NCBI GenBank assembly: GCA_016178585.1
Contig: JACOTA010000062.1
Span: forward strand, 1-36,404
Direction: 5' to 3'
Length of the DNA stretch: 36,404 nt
Source: Nitrospirota bacterium
Lineage (GTDB): Bacteria; Nitrospirota; Nitrospiria; JACQBW01
The notes under the pieces were generated by a model. That model made no database searches. It saw nothing but the letters and a program-made list of their open reading frames with translations, and had not been told where the DNA came from. A program made the position numbers and the translations under genes. Of this stretch, positions 29,443-36,404 are shown in pieces; positions within the stretch are counted from its first letter, which is position 1; each line of letters starts with the position of its first letter.

Positions 29443-29826
29443 TTGGCTAGAATTTCCGGGATAGATTTACCCAAAGACAAAAGAATTGAAGTCGGGCTTA
29501 CTTATATTTACGGGATAGGTCCAGCCTCGGCAAGAAAAATTTTAAAGGCAACGGGCGTCAATCCGGACACACGGGTAAAAGATTTGAAAGATGACGAGGT
29601 CATCAAAATAAGGGAACGCGTAGACCGGGAATTTAAAGTTGAAGGAGATTTAAGACGAGAGGTATCCATGAATATCAAGCGATTGATGGATATTGGCTGT
29701 TATCGCGGACTCCGGCACAGAAAAGGTCTTCCCGTCAGGGGTCAACGGACAAAAACGAACGCACGGACCCGCAAAGGCCGTAAAAAACATGCAGTGGGTT
29801 TAAAGTTAAAAAAAGAAGCTAAATAA
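29443..29826 (+). CDS. rpsM: Ribosomal protein S13
   Basis: This 127-residue head protein contacts P-site tRNA and L5. It begins [22 protein letters not shown]-type sequence and contains [32 protein letters not shown] and [10 protein letters not shown]. Length is typical (118-127). The TTG start at 29443 has GGAGAGGAG from the adjoining repeat B4. Confidence 0.97.
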   Translation: MARISGIDLPKDKRIEVGLTYIYGIGPASARKILKATGVNPDTRVKDLKDDEVIKIRERVDREFKVEGDLRREVSMNIKRLMDIGCYRGLRHRKGLPVRGQRTKTNARTRKGRKKHAVGLKLKKEAK

Positions 29827-29846
29827 TTGATCGGGAGATTGAGCAT

Positions 29847-29911
29847 CAGGCTTTGCCTGTGCGAAATTGGGGCTTGGGGGCATTGAGAGTGAATTGCTCG
29901 AAGGCCCCCAA
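29847..29911 (+). repeat. Family A leader repeat, variant copy A5 (before rpsK)
   Basis: Hairpin 1 is CAGGC-TTT-GCCTG (29847-29859). The outer stem is TTGGGGGC (29874-29881) with GCCCCCAA (29904-29911), 8 perfect pairs. The interior differs (ATTGAGAGTGAATTGCTCGAAG), with GAG/CTC in place of the standard inner hairpin. The tail is ATAAAATAGG. Confidence 0.85.
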
Positions 29912-29930
29912 ATAAAATAGGCGAAAAAAT

Positions 29931-30314
29931 ATGATTAAAAAGGGAACGAAAAAGAAAGAAAAGAGAATTGTTCAAAGCGGAATAGCCCATATCGAAGCTA
30001 CTTTTAACAATACCCTGATCTCAATAACCGATATGGGGGGAAATGTTCTGGTATGGATGACCGCTGGCGGTCAGGGATTTAAAGGTTCGAGAAAGAGCAC
30101 CCCTTTTGCGGCTCAGAAAGCGGGCGAAGTCGTCGCTAAAAAAGCCATGGAACAGGGTATGAAGCAGGTGGATGTTTATGTAAAAGGCCCGGGCTCAGGA
30201 CGGGAGTCCGCTGTTCGTTCAATGCAGGCTGCGGGATTAAAAATTAACATGATTAAAGATGTGACCCCGATTCCGCATAACGGTTGTCGTCCCCCGAAAC
30301 GACGTAGAGTTTAA
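29931..30314 (+). CDS. rpsK: Ribosomal protein S11
   Basis: This 127-residue platform protein has [35 protein letters not shown] and [20 protein letters not shown], and ends [13 protein letters not shown]. All are diagnostic. It starts [12 protein letters not shown] at ATG 29931, with a weak ribosome-binding site (GGCGAAAAAAT). Length is typical. Confidence 0.97.
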   Translation: MIKKGTKKKEKRIVQSGIAHIEATFNNTLISITDMGGNVLVWMTAGGQGFKGSRKSTPFAAQKAGEVVAKKAMEQGMKQVDVYVKGPGSGRESAVRSMQAAGLKINMIKDVTPIPHNGCRPPKRRRV

Positions 30315-30335
30315 TTAAAATAGGAGAAAATACCA

Positions 30336-30962
30336 TTGGCAAGATACACCGATTCCGTCTGCCGGCTATGTCGGCGGGAGGGAACAAAGCTTTTTTTGAA
30401 AGGTTCGCGATGTCTCACTGAAAAATGTGCTATTGATCGAAGGGCTTATGCGCCGGGCCAGCATGGACAGGCCAGACCCAGGATTTCAGAATATCGCATG
30501 CAGCTTCGTGAAAAACAAAAATTAAAACGGATTTATGGGTTAATGGAAAAACAGTTTCGAACTTATTTTCAGAAAGCCGAACGTAAAACAGGAATTACGG
30601 GAGAAACTTTACTCCAATTCCTGGAAAGAAGGCTCGATAACGTTGTTTATCGGATGGGTTTTGCATCTTCACGAAGCCAGGCCAGACAGCTTGTGGGGCA
30701 TAAACATATTCTGGTCAATGGGAAAAACGTGGACATCCCTTCTTTTTTAATTAAGCAAGGGGATGTGGTCGAGGTTAAAGAAAAAAGCCGCACCCTTCCG
30801 GCCATTGTTAGTGCGATTGAGGTTATCGAAGCAGTTGGGATGTCCTCATGGATCGAATTGGACAAAGCTAACTTTAAAGGAACGGTTAAAAACCTTCCTT
30901 TAAAGGAAGACATCTCCCTGCCAGTCAACGAACAACTGGTTGTAGAGCTTTATTCAAGATAA
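30336..30962 (+). CDS. rpsD: Ribosomal protein S4 (zinc-binding form)
   Basis: This 208-residue 30S assembly initiator begins [16 protein letters not shown] and carries C9, C12, C26 and C31, the zinc site known from Thermus-type S4. The S4 RNA-binding domain (about 97-160) has [22 protein letters not shown] and [15 protein letters not shown]. The TTG start at 30336 follows TAGGAG. In E. coli S4 represses the alpha operon; here repeat B4 lies before rpsM, but it shows no recognised S4 pseudoknot. Confidence 0.97.
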   Translation: MARYTDSVCRLCRREGTKLFLKGSRCLTEKCAIDRRAYAPGQHGQARPRISEYRMQLREKQKLKRIYGLMEKQFRTYFQKAERKTGITGETLLQFLERRLDNVVYRMGFASSRSQARQLVGHKHILVNGKNVDIPSFLIKQGDVVEVKEKSRTLPAIVSAIEVIEAVGMSSWIELDKANFKGTVKNLPLKEDISLPVNEQLVVELYSR

Positions 30963-31000
30963 TTAAGCGGCTATTTTAAATTAGGATGAAAAGAGAAAAT

Positions 31001-31048
31001 AAGCTACGTTGCGGAATCACTCCGCAGAGCAAGCTTGGGGGGGGGGAG
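31001..31048 (+). repeat. Family B leader repeat, copy B5, with G10 tract (before rpoA)
   Basis: AAGCT (31001-31005) pairs with AGCTT (31032-31036), enclosing TGCGGA (31010-31015) with TCCGCA (31021-31026). A run of ten G residues (31037-31046) and AG then reach the rpoA ATG at 31049, so the repeat supplies the G-rich ribosome-binding region. Confidence 0.88.
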
Positions 31049-32050
31049 ATGATTATTAGAACAAAAGATTTCCAAATACCCAAAAAGTTGGAATGCGAAC
31101 AGGAAAGTTTGACTCCAACCTATGGAAAGTTTTTTGCCGAGCCATTTGAAAGGGGTTTTGGAACAACGATTGGTAATTCTCTTAGAAGAGTCTTATTGTC
31201 AACGATTGCAGGTGCGGCGGTAACTTCAATTAAAATTGAAGGGGTTTTACATGAATTTTCAAACATTACCGGCGTAAAAGAGGATGTAACGGATATTATT
31301 CTTAATATTAAAAATCTTCGCTTGAAAATGCACACCGACAAACCTAAGTCCATTCATATTCGGAAAAAGGGGCTGGGAACGGTGACCGGGAAAGACATTA
31401 TTCATGATTCCGAAATCGAGATTTTAACACCCGATTTGCATATTGCAACTTTGGATAAAGATGCCAATCTGGACATGGAATTAACCGTGAAAATAGGAAG
31501 AGGTTACGTCCCCGCAGAACGAAATAAGGAAGAAGGAACGGCGATTGGTGTCATTCCGGTAGATTCTATTTTTACCCCGGTAAAAAAAGTAAATTTCAAT
31601 GTTGAAAACGCCCGGGTCGGGAGGATCACCGACTATGACAAACTGATTCTTGAAATTTGGACCGATGGAAGCGTGGTCCCAGCCGATGCTGTGGCCTTTG
31701 CGGCAAAAATTTTAAAAGATCATTTGACGATCTTCATTAATTTTGAGGAAAAAGAAGAAGAGGCAGTCGATAAAACCGAGGAACAAAAAGAGGAAATCAA
31801 TAAAAATCTCCTGAAAAGTGTCAACGAGTTGGAGTTGTCTGTCCGGGCGGCTAACTGTTTGAAAAACGCTGACATAAAAAGTATATTGGAATTGGTTCAG
31901 AAAACTGAAGGGGAAATGCTCAAAACCAAAAATTTCGGCCGGAAATCCCTTAATGAAATCAAAGAGATTTTGGAAGAAATGGGACTGTCTCTCGGGATGA
32001 AATTGCCACCGGAAGTTTTTGCGCTCGCAAAAGAAGAACAAAAAGCCTAG
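31049..32050 (+). CDS. rpoA: RNA polymerase subunit alpha
   Basis: This 333-residue subunit scaffolds polymerase assembly and its C-terminal domain binds UP elements and activators. ATG 31049 is chosen; an in-frame ATG at 30986 would translate repeat B5 (adding 21 unconserved residues). The N-terminal domain has [25 protein letters not shown], the dimer and beta-contact region. An acidic linker (about 230-255, [17 protein letters not shown]) precedes the C-terminal domain with [15 protein letters not shown] and [14 protein letters not shown]. Confidence 0.96.
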   Translation: MIIRTKDFQIPKKLECEQESLTPTYGKFFAEPFERGFGTTIGNSLRRVLLSTIAGAAVTSIKIEGVLHEFSNITGVKEDVTDIILNIKNLRLKMHTDKPKSIHIRKKGLGTVTGKDIIHDSEIEILTPDLHIATLDKDANLDMELTVKIGRGYVPAERNKEEGTAIGVIPVDSIFTPVKKVNFNVENARVGRITDYDKLILEIWTDGSVVPADAVAFAAKILKDHLTIFINFEEKEEEAVDKTEEQKEEINKNLLKSVNELELSVRAANCLKNADIKSILELVQKTEGEMLKTKNFGRKSLNEIKEILEEMGLSLGMKLPPEVFALAKEEQKA

Positions 32051-32065
32051 AAAAAAAGCGAGGCT

Positions 32066-32140
32066 CTGGCTTTGCCAGGCTGAGCGCGGGGCTTGGGGGC
32101 ATCGGAGGATTTCACGAAGTGAAACCGCACGGACCCCCAA
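32066..32140 (+). repeat. Family A leader repeat, copy A6 (before rplQ)
   Basis: Hairpin 1 is CTGGC-TTT-GCCAG (32066-32078), a compensated version of CAGGC/GCCTG. The outer stem is TTGGGGG (32093-32099) with CCCCCAA (32134-32140). The inner hairpin TTTCAC-GAA-GTGAAA starts at 32110. The tail is ATATAATAG. Confidence 0.87.
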
Positions 32141-32169
32141 ATATAATAGTAATATAAGGGAAAAATAAA

Positions 32170-32592
32170 ATGAGACACAAGTGTGCTGGCAGACAATTTG
32201 GAAGAAATCCTGGACATCGAAAAGCTTTGTTTAGAAGCTTGGTGACATCATTCTTCGAACATGAACGAATTGAAACCACAGAGGCGAAAGCCAAAGAAAT
32301 GCGTACTTTTACAGAACAGATGATTACACTCGGCAAAAGGGGAGATTTGCATGCCAGGCGGCAGGCTTTATCCTTTATACGGGATAAAGATGTGGTCGCC
32401 AGGCTGTTTAAGGAGGTCGCCCCTCGGTTTTCAGCCCGAAATGGGGGCTATACCCGTTTGGTAAAAACCAGGAGAAGGCTGGGAGACGGCGCTGAAATGG
32501 CAATTCTCGAACTGATTGATTATAAAATGGTGAAAAAAGAAAAAGGCTCTCCAACCGAACCCGAAACAGAAAACAAACCAGCGGGTTCATAA
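32170..32592 (+). CDS. rplQ: Ribosomal protein L17
   Basis: This 140-residue protein near the tunnel exit starts [20 protein letters not shown] (usual MRHRxxGRKLxR) and contains [22 protein letters not shown] and [24 protein letters not shown]. It has a short acidic/polar tail. ATG 32170 follows AAGGGAAAA. Its stop TAA lies at the top of a 12-bp hairpin, the likely end of the ribosomal supercluster. Confidence 0.97.
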   Translation: MRHKCAGRQFGRNPGHRKALFRSLVTSFFEHERIETTEAKAKEMRTFTEQMITLGKRGDLHARRQALSFIRDKDVVARLFKEVAPRFSARNGGYTRLVKTRRRLGDGAEMAILELIDYKMVKKEKGSPTEPETENKPAGS

Positions 32593-32602
32593 CCCGCTGG
32601 TT
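32576..32602 (+). terminator. 12-bp hairpin at the end of rplQ, probable terminator
   Basis: AACCAGCGGGTT (32576-32587) pairs perfectly with AACCCGCTGGTT (32591-32602) over a CAT loop; the rplQ stop TAA (32590-32592) spans the loop-stem edge. A poor T-tract follows (CAATTTAC), so termination may be incomplete. It is the strongest stem in the window and marks the end of the supercluster. Confidence 0.65.
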
Positions 32603-32663
32603 CAATTTACCCCCGTTTTATCGAATTTCCCAAGTTCAAAAGAATTGTTTTAAAGGAGTTTTT

Positions 32664-33518
32664 ATGGTTTATGCTTTTAAAAGAGGAATGTTTTTTTTAA
32701 TTTTTACTTTTTTGCTGAGTGCACCTTTTACTTCAAATGGGTTTGCAGATGACTTCCTCCTCTCTCCTGAATCTAAAGATGGAATTACCGGCAAAGAAAT
32801 TATGATCAAAGCTGAGGGCATTAACCCTGGGTCCGACCAGCGCTCTAAATTGACCTTTCATTTCAAAGAAAAAGACGGGTCGGAACGGAAAATGGTCATG
32901 CAGAGGTTTTGGAAAAACTATCACGGAGAAAACGGGATCGATTCAAAGGTTGTGATCTTCCAGGAGTATCCTCCGGAAACAAAGGGATCGGGTTTTATGG
33001 GCTGGTTCTATAAAACGGGTCCTAAAAAAAGTGAGTCATGGCTTTATATTCCTATTTTAAGAAAGGTCATTCAATTGCCTGAAACAAGCAATGATGAGGC
33101 TTTCCAGGGATCCGACCTAAGACCCGGCGATATGGCCACCCGTAATGTCGACCAGGATACACATGCCTATCTGGGAGACGAAACAGTGGATGGAAAAAAT
33201 TATTATATGGTGGAGTCTGTTCCCCGCGAAAAAGACCCCTTCTATAAATATGGAAAAGTGGTTAAATGGATTTCAAAGGATTCGTTTTTAAAAGAGCGGG
33301 TCGATTATTATGATGAAACCGGAAAAATTTTCAAGAAACAGACCATCTCATGGAAAAAGATTAAAGACGCCTGGGTTTGGGATAAGGTGACCACGTTTAA
33401 CGTTCAGACGGGCGTTGAAACGAATTTAGACGTGAGCGATATTAAAATCGATACAGGTCTTCAAGATTCGCAATATACCGAAAGAACTCTAAAAGGGGGA
33501 ATAGCCTCCTTTAACTAA
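32664..33518 (+). CDS. Exported outer-membrane lipoprotein-sorting-like protein (LolA-like fold)
   Basis: This 284-residue protein has an N-terminal signal peptide: KR near residue 6, hydrophobic core 9-20, probable cleavage after GFA (28). The mature part resembles the LolA-like 'outer membrane lipoprotein-sorting protein' family: FQEYPPETKGSGFMGW, then SWLYIPILRKVIQLP, then FQGSDLRPGDMATRN, and a repeated beta-strand pattern with KWISKDSFLKERVDYYD. Such proteins are periplasmic and often lie by RND exporters, but none is seen here. ATG 32664 follows AAAGGAG. Substrate is unknown. It is convergent with tatD, 14 nt apart. Confidence 0.75.
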   Translation: MVYAFKRGMFFLIFTFLLSAPFTSNGFADDFLLSPESKDGITGKEIMIKAEGINPGSDQRSKLTFHFKEKDGSERKMVMQRFWKNYHGENGIDSKVVIFQEYPPETKGSGFMGWFYKTGPKKSESWLYIPILRKVIQLPETSNDEAFQGSDLRPGDMATRNVDQDTHAYLGDETVDGKNYYMVESVPREKDPFYKYGKVVKWISKDSFLKERVDYYDETGKIFKKQTISWKKIKDAWVWDKVTTFNVQTGVETNLDVSDIKIDTGLQDSQYTERTLKGGIASFN

Positions 33519-33532
33519 ATTTTAAGCTGTAT

Positions 33533-34333
33533 TCAGGTTGTACCGGAGGACTCGCCCGAAAATGATGACAGCCCGTAAATTCTTTTGGCATTTTCTGTTG
33601 TTTGAGACATGATTTTTTCTACGGGGACCTTTTTGATTTCAGCAATTTTTTCGGCGACATGCTTAACGCGCATCGGTTCATTTTTTTTACCCCGGAAAGG
33701 AACCGGCGACAAAAATGGGGAATCCGTTTCGATTAGTATTTTGTCTAATGGAATCTGAGAAACGACCTCCCGAAGGGAGGAGGAGTTATTGAAGGTAATA
33801 ATTCCGGAAAAAGAAATCAAAAAATTAAGTTCAATCGCGGCTAAGGCCATCTCCAGATTTTCCGTAAAACAGTGAATAATCCCCCCGACTTTTTCCGCTT
33901 TTTCTTTTTTTAGAATATCAATCGTTTCTTTTGGGGCATTCCGGCTATGGATGACTAAGGGCAGAGCCCTCTCTTTAGCTAACCGGATATGGTTAACAAA
34001 AGCAGATTTTTGAGTTTCGCGGGGGGAATGGTCATAATAAAAATCCAACCCGGTTTCTCCAATTCCCCTGATTTTTGGATGCCGTTCGATCAAATCTCTA
34101 AATTTATCAAAGATATCCGAACCGATGGTTTTCACTTCATGAGGATGGACGCCAACCGTGGCAAAAACGTCGTTATATTGTCTGGTCAACTCGCAGGATT
34201 TTTCACTTGAAGCGAAATCGGTCCCGATGGTTACCATAAATATTAAACTTGCCTCTCTAGCCCGCAGGATGATCTCCTCAACCTCCTGTCCATCTCCAAG
34301 CATTTCGAGATGACAATGGGTGTCTACCAGCAT
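33533..34333 (-). CDS. tatD: TatD-family metal-dependent hydrolase (DNase)
   Basis: This 266-residue amidohydrolase-fold protein carries the full metal site of TatD/YcfH proteins: H6 and H8 in DTHCHLE, E93 in GIGETGLDFYYD, H129 in VIHSRNA, H154 in IIHCFTEN, and D204 in ETDSPFLSP. TatD proteins are reported 3'-5' exonucleases involved in DNA repair or quality control. ATG 34333 follows AGGAAGG. It is the last gene of the minus-strand oppB-oppC-tatD run, 35 nt after oppC. It ends 14 nt from the convergent upstream gene with no obvious terminator between. Confidence 0.92.
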   Translation of the reverse strand: MLVDTHCHLEMLGDGQEVEEIILRAREASLIFMVTIGTDFASSEKSCELTRQYNDVFATVGVHPHEVKTIGSDIFDKFRDLIERHPKIRGIGETGLDFYYDHSPRETQKSAFVNHIRLAKERALPLVIHSRNAPKETIDILKKEKAEKVGGIIHCFTENLEMALAAIELNFLISFSGIITFNNSSSLREVVSQIPLDKILIETDSPFLSPVPFRGKKNEPMRVKHVAEKIAEIKKVPVEKIMSQTTENAKRIYGLSSFSGESSGTT

Positions 34334-34368
34334 AACCTTCCTTTCTGTTTTTGAGGGTGCATCAACCT

Positions 34369-35211
34369 TTATTTTTTGAGACGGGGGTCCAGCATGTTCC
34401 TCAACCCTTCCCCCAGTAAATTATAACCCAATACCGTAATTAAGATCGCGGCTCCCGGAAAAAAAGAAAGCCACCAGGCGATCTCGATATTATCTTTCCC
34501 AGCCGTTAACATATTTCCCCAGCTGGGTGTGGGAGGTTGAACCCCCAGGCCGAGAAAACTAAGGGATGATTCCACTAAAATAGCCCCGGCAACGCCCAAA
34601 ATAGCCGAAACATAGACAGGAGACAAAGTATTTGGTAAAAGGTGCAATGAAATTATTCTCGCATCATTTGCCCCAAGCGCTCTGGCCGCTGTGATGTAAT
34701 CCATTTCCTGAGTGGCTAAGAACTGCGCCCGGACCAAACGGGCGACCCCCATCCAGGTTGTGACTCCAATAATCAACATAATATTAAAGAGATTTGGACC
34801 CAGAAAAGCGATGACGGCTAAAATAAGAAAAAAAGTGGGGATGGAAAGCATGATATCAGTAAAACGCATAAGCGCGTCATCCAAAGCTCCTCCATAATAA
34901 CCGGAAATGGCGCCGATCATTACCCCGATAACGATTGATATGCCAACTGCCACAAAACCGACATTTAATGATACGCGTGAAGCATAAATAATTCTTGAAT
35001 AGACGTCTCTTCCGAGTTCGTCGGTTCCCATCCAGTGTTCCCGGCTCGGAGGTGAAAGAATATTTTTAATGTCAATTTTTGCGGGATCTTCCTTTGAAAT
35101 GAATGGAGCCAATAAAGCAATGGTCAAAATCAACGCGATGATCAACGCTCCGCTGAAGGTGACCTTATTTTTAAACAGTGTCGTCGAAAAATCGAAAAAT
35201 ATTTTGATCAT
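34369..35211 (-). CDS. oppC: ABC transporter permease, OppC/DppC family
   Basis: This 280-residue inner-membrane permease belongs to the peptide/nickel transporter group. A membrane helix at about 18-38 precedes the periplasmic loop with EHWMGTDELGRDVYSRIIYASR, a signature of the OppC N-terminus. The EAA loop that contacts the ATPase reads ITAARALGANDARIISLHLLPN. The C-terminus has SLSFLGLGVQPPTPSWGNML. It starts 3 nt after oppB. No ATPase (OppD/F) or binding-protein gene is seen within the window, so the complex must be completed elsewhere. Confidence 0.93.
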   Translation of the reverse strand: MIKIFFDFSTTLFKNKVTFSGALIIALILTIALLAPFISKEDPAKIDIKNILSPPSREHWMGTDELGRDVYSRIIYASRVSLNVGFVAVGISIVIGVMIGAISGYYGGALDDALMRFTDIMLSIPTFFLILAVIAFLGPNLFNIMLIIGVTTWMGVARLVRAQFLATQEMDYITAARALGANDARIISLHLLPNTLSPVYVSAILGVAGAILVESSLSFLGLGVQPPTPSWGNMLTAGKDNIEIAWWLSFFPGAAILITVLGYNLLGEGLRNMLDPRLKK

Positions 35212-35214
35212 TAA

Positions 35215-36198
35215 TTAAGCCGTTTTTGTGGTTACTTTAACTTTGGGATTGACGAGGGCTACGGAAAGATCAGCCAGAAAATTTCCGACCATGGTTAAAA
35301 GGGCTCCGATGATCGTGATTCCCATGACAAGGGGATAATCCCTCATCATGACAGACTGAAAAAACAACTGTCCCATTCCGGGAATGGCATAAATGCTTTC
35401 AAAAATCACACTTCCCCCGATTAAACCCGGGACGGAAAGGCCTAAAATGGTTACAATGGGAATCAACGCGTTTCTAAAGGCATGTTTATAAAGAACGACG
35501 TTTTCCGGCAGGCCCTTGGCATAAGCCGTTCGAATATAGTCCTGACGAATGACCTCCAGCATTTCTGACCGGAGATACCGGGATAAGCCTGCCAATCCTC
35601 CAAATGCCGAAACAAAAACAGGAAGGAGGAGGTGTTTCCCCCAATCTAACAGACGTGTCAAAAACGTAAACCCTTCTGTGTCGAGAGATTGATACCCGGA
35701 AATAGGAAGCCATCCCAGTTGGACGCCGAATAAAATCATAAGGAGCAAGGCGAGCCAAAAGGTAGGTATGGCGAACCCGATAAAAACAAAGAGGGTTGAA
35801 GAGACGTCAAAGAAAGAATTTTGTTTTGCCGCCCCGAGCACCCCAAAGGGAGTGGCCACCAGCAAAATCAGTCCTAATGAGAGAAGATTAATTGAAATGG
35901 TGACGGGAAGACGATCGAGAATTTTCTGGTTAACGGGCTGACCGTCCATAAACGATGTTCCAAAATCGAACGTAATGAATTTCTTAAGCCAAATAAAATA
36001 TTGAACCGGCAGGGGTTTGTCCAACGCATAGAGTTTCCGAAGATTTTCTTTTGCTTCGAGGCTGACTTTTGGGTTGAGATTGGTCTGCACGTCGGCAGGC
36101 TCTCCAGGAGCCAGATGCATTATTAAAAAAGTAATGACCGTGACCCCAAGCAGGGTAACAAAAAACTGGACCGAACGATTTAAGAGAAAAAAAGTCAT
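35215..36198 (-). CDS. oppB: ABC transporter permease, OppB/DppB family
   Basis: This 327-residue permease partner of OppC has a first membrane helix at about 10-29, then HLAPGEPADV and LYALDKPLPVQYFIWLKKF, typical of OppB. The EAA loop is YIRTAYAKGLPENVVLYKHAFRN, followed by GGSVIFESIYAIPGMGQLF. ATG 36198 has only a weak GGGA ribosome-binding site. It is probably first in the operon, since 206 nt of non-coding DNA lies upstream to the window end with a promoter-like sequence. Substrate cannot be inferred from permeases alone. Confidence 0.93.
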   Translation of the reverse strand: MTFFLLNRSVQFFVTLLGVTVITFLIMHLAPGEPADVQTNLNPKVSLEAKENLRKLYALDKPLPVQYFIWLKKFITFDFGTSFMDGQPVNQKILDRLPVTISINLLSLGLILLVATPFGVLGAAKQNSFFDVSSTLFVFIGFAIPTFWLALLLMILFGVQLGWLPISGYQSLDTEGFTFLTRLLDWGKHLLLPVFVSAFGGLAGLSRYLRSEMLEVIRQDYIRTAYAKGLPENVVLYKHAFRNALIPIVTILGLSVPGLIGGSVIFESIYAIPGMGQLFFQSVMMRDYPLVMGITIIGALLTMVGNFLADLSVALVNPKVKVTTKTA

Positions 36199-36234
36199 GC
36201 TTTAACATCCCAGGCCAATAGAAAATATTGTTTG

Positions 36235-36263
36235 AGATTAGCAAGTGGCTGTTTAAATGTCAA
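36235..36263 (-). promoter_or_regulatory. Candidate sigma70 promoter for oppB-oppC-tatD
   Basis: On the minus strand, TTGACA (36263-36258) and TAATCT (36240-36235) are separated by 17 nt. TGC just before TAATCT gives an extended -10. The -35 is perfect but the -10 matches only 3 of 6. It lies 37 nt upstream of the oppB ATG. Confidence 0.45.
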
Positions 36264-36304
36264 ACCCAAGACCAGCGATAGACTTCGCACCCACTTATTA
36301 ATCA

Positions 36305-36382
36305 TGTCATTGCAAGCACCGAAGGGTGCGTGGCAATCTTATCGTAAAGTCTTGAGATTGCTTCACTTTGTTCGCAATGACA
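36305..36382. mobile_element. 78-bp inverted-repeat element (MITE/REP-like)
   Basis: TGTCATTGC (36305-36313) and GCAATGACA (36374-36382) are perfect 9-bp terminal inverted repeats. Nested inside are GCACC/GGTGC (36316-36328) and GCAATCT/AGATTGC (36333-36361). Elements of the form GTCATTGCGAG...GCAATCTC...CAATGAC are, from memory, scattered widely in bacterial genomes. There is no coding capacity. Only one copy is present here. Confidence 0.8.
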
Positions 36383-36404
36383 GCTTTCTAACTCTGTTCT
36401 TGGG

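Noticed and set aside
30986-31048. Longer RpoA beginning at ATG 30986
   Set aside because: The extra residues are translated repeat B5 and do not resemble RpoA; conserved start and G-rich ribosome-binding region support 31049.

Overview
This window is a nearly continuous ribosomal-protein / RNA-polymerase supercluster of a Gram-negative-type bacterium. In order on the + strand it carries tuf(partial)-rpmG-trnW-secE-nusG-rplK-rplA-rplJ-rplL-rpoB-rpoC, then rpsL-rpsG-fusA-tuf, then the full S10-spc-alpha series from rpsJ to rplQ. That is the ancestral fusion of the E. coli tufB/secE/nusG, beta, str, S10, spc and alpha operons in about 32.6 kb. After rplQ comes a gene for a secreted LolA-like protein (+). 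It converges with a minus-strand oppB-oppC-tatD operon. The host is probably an uncultured member of a deep Gram-negative lineage (Nitrospirota, NC10 or Desulfobacterota-like). This is a weak inference from gene order, moderate base composition judged by eye, frequent TTG starts, zinc-binding forms of L33, L36, S14 and S4, and the LolA-like protein, which implies an outer membrane. I cannot name a genus.

Region 1 (1-12360) holds the 3' end of one tuf copy, L33, tRNA-Trp, SecE/NusG, the L11-L1 and L10-L7/L12 genes, and RpoB/RpoC. Recognisable control sites are an L10-type autoregulatory leader before rplJ and a hairpin between rplL and rpoB where E. coli has its attenuator. Region 2 (12361-16839) begins with a clear sigma70-type promoter and encodes S12, S7, EF-G and EF-Tu. 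Region 3 (16848-32592) encodes S10 through L17 together with SecY, adenylate kinase, methionine aminopeptidase, IF-1 and RpoA. Gaps are tight, with several ATGA or 1-nt overlaps. Region 4 (32593-36404) holds the accessory genes and ends in an inverted-repeat element.

The most unusual content lies between the genes. Most of the larger gaps carry one of two repeated, structured modules, always in the direction of transcription. Family A is about 75 nt: a CAGGC-TTT-GCCTG hairpin followed by a long stem that encloses a second hairpin, with compensatory base changes between copies. It has six good copies and up to four degenerate ones. Family B is about 35 nt: an AAGCT/AGCTT outer stem with a TGCGGA/TCCGCA inner stem. 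It has five copies, each ending at the Shine-Dalgarno sequence of the next gene. I know no named RNA family that matches either; this is the best candidate here for an undescribed system.

Other points that need attention are: the tuf-rpsJ junction, where S10 lacks its normal N-terminus and a start signal, and where sequence is shared exactly with the tuf fragment at the window start (recombination or misassembly); an L5 N-terminal extension made of four KKExxx repeats; a 17-bp tandem repeat that supplies the rplV stop codon; and a ten-G tract in the rpoA ribosome-binding site.
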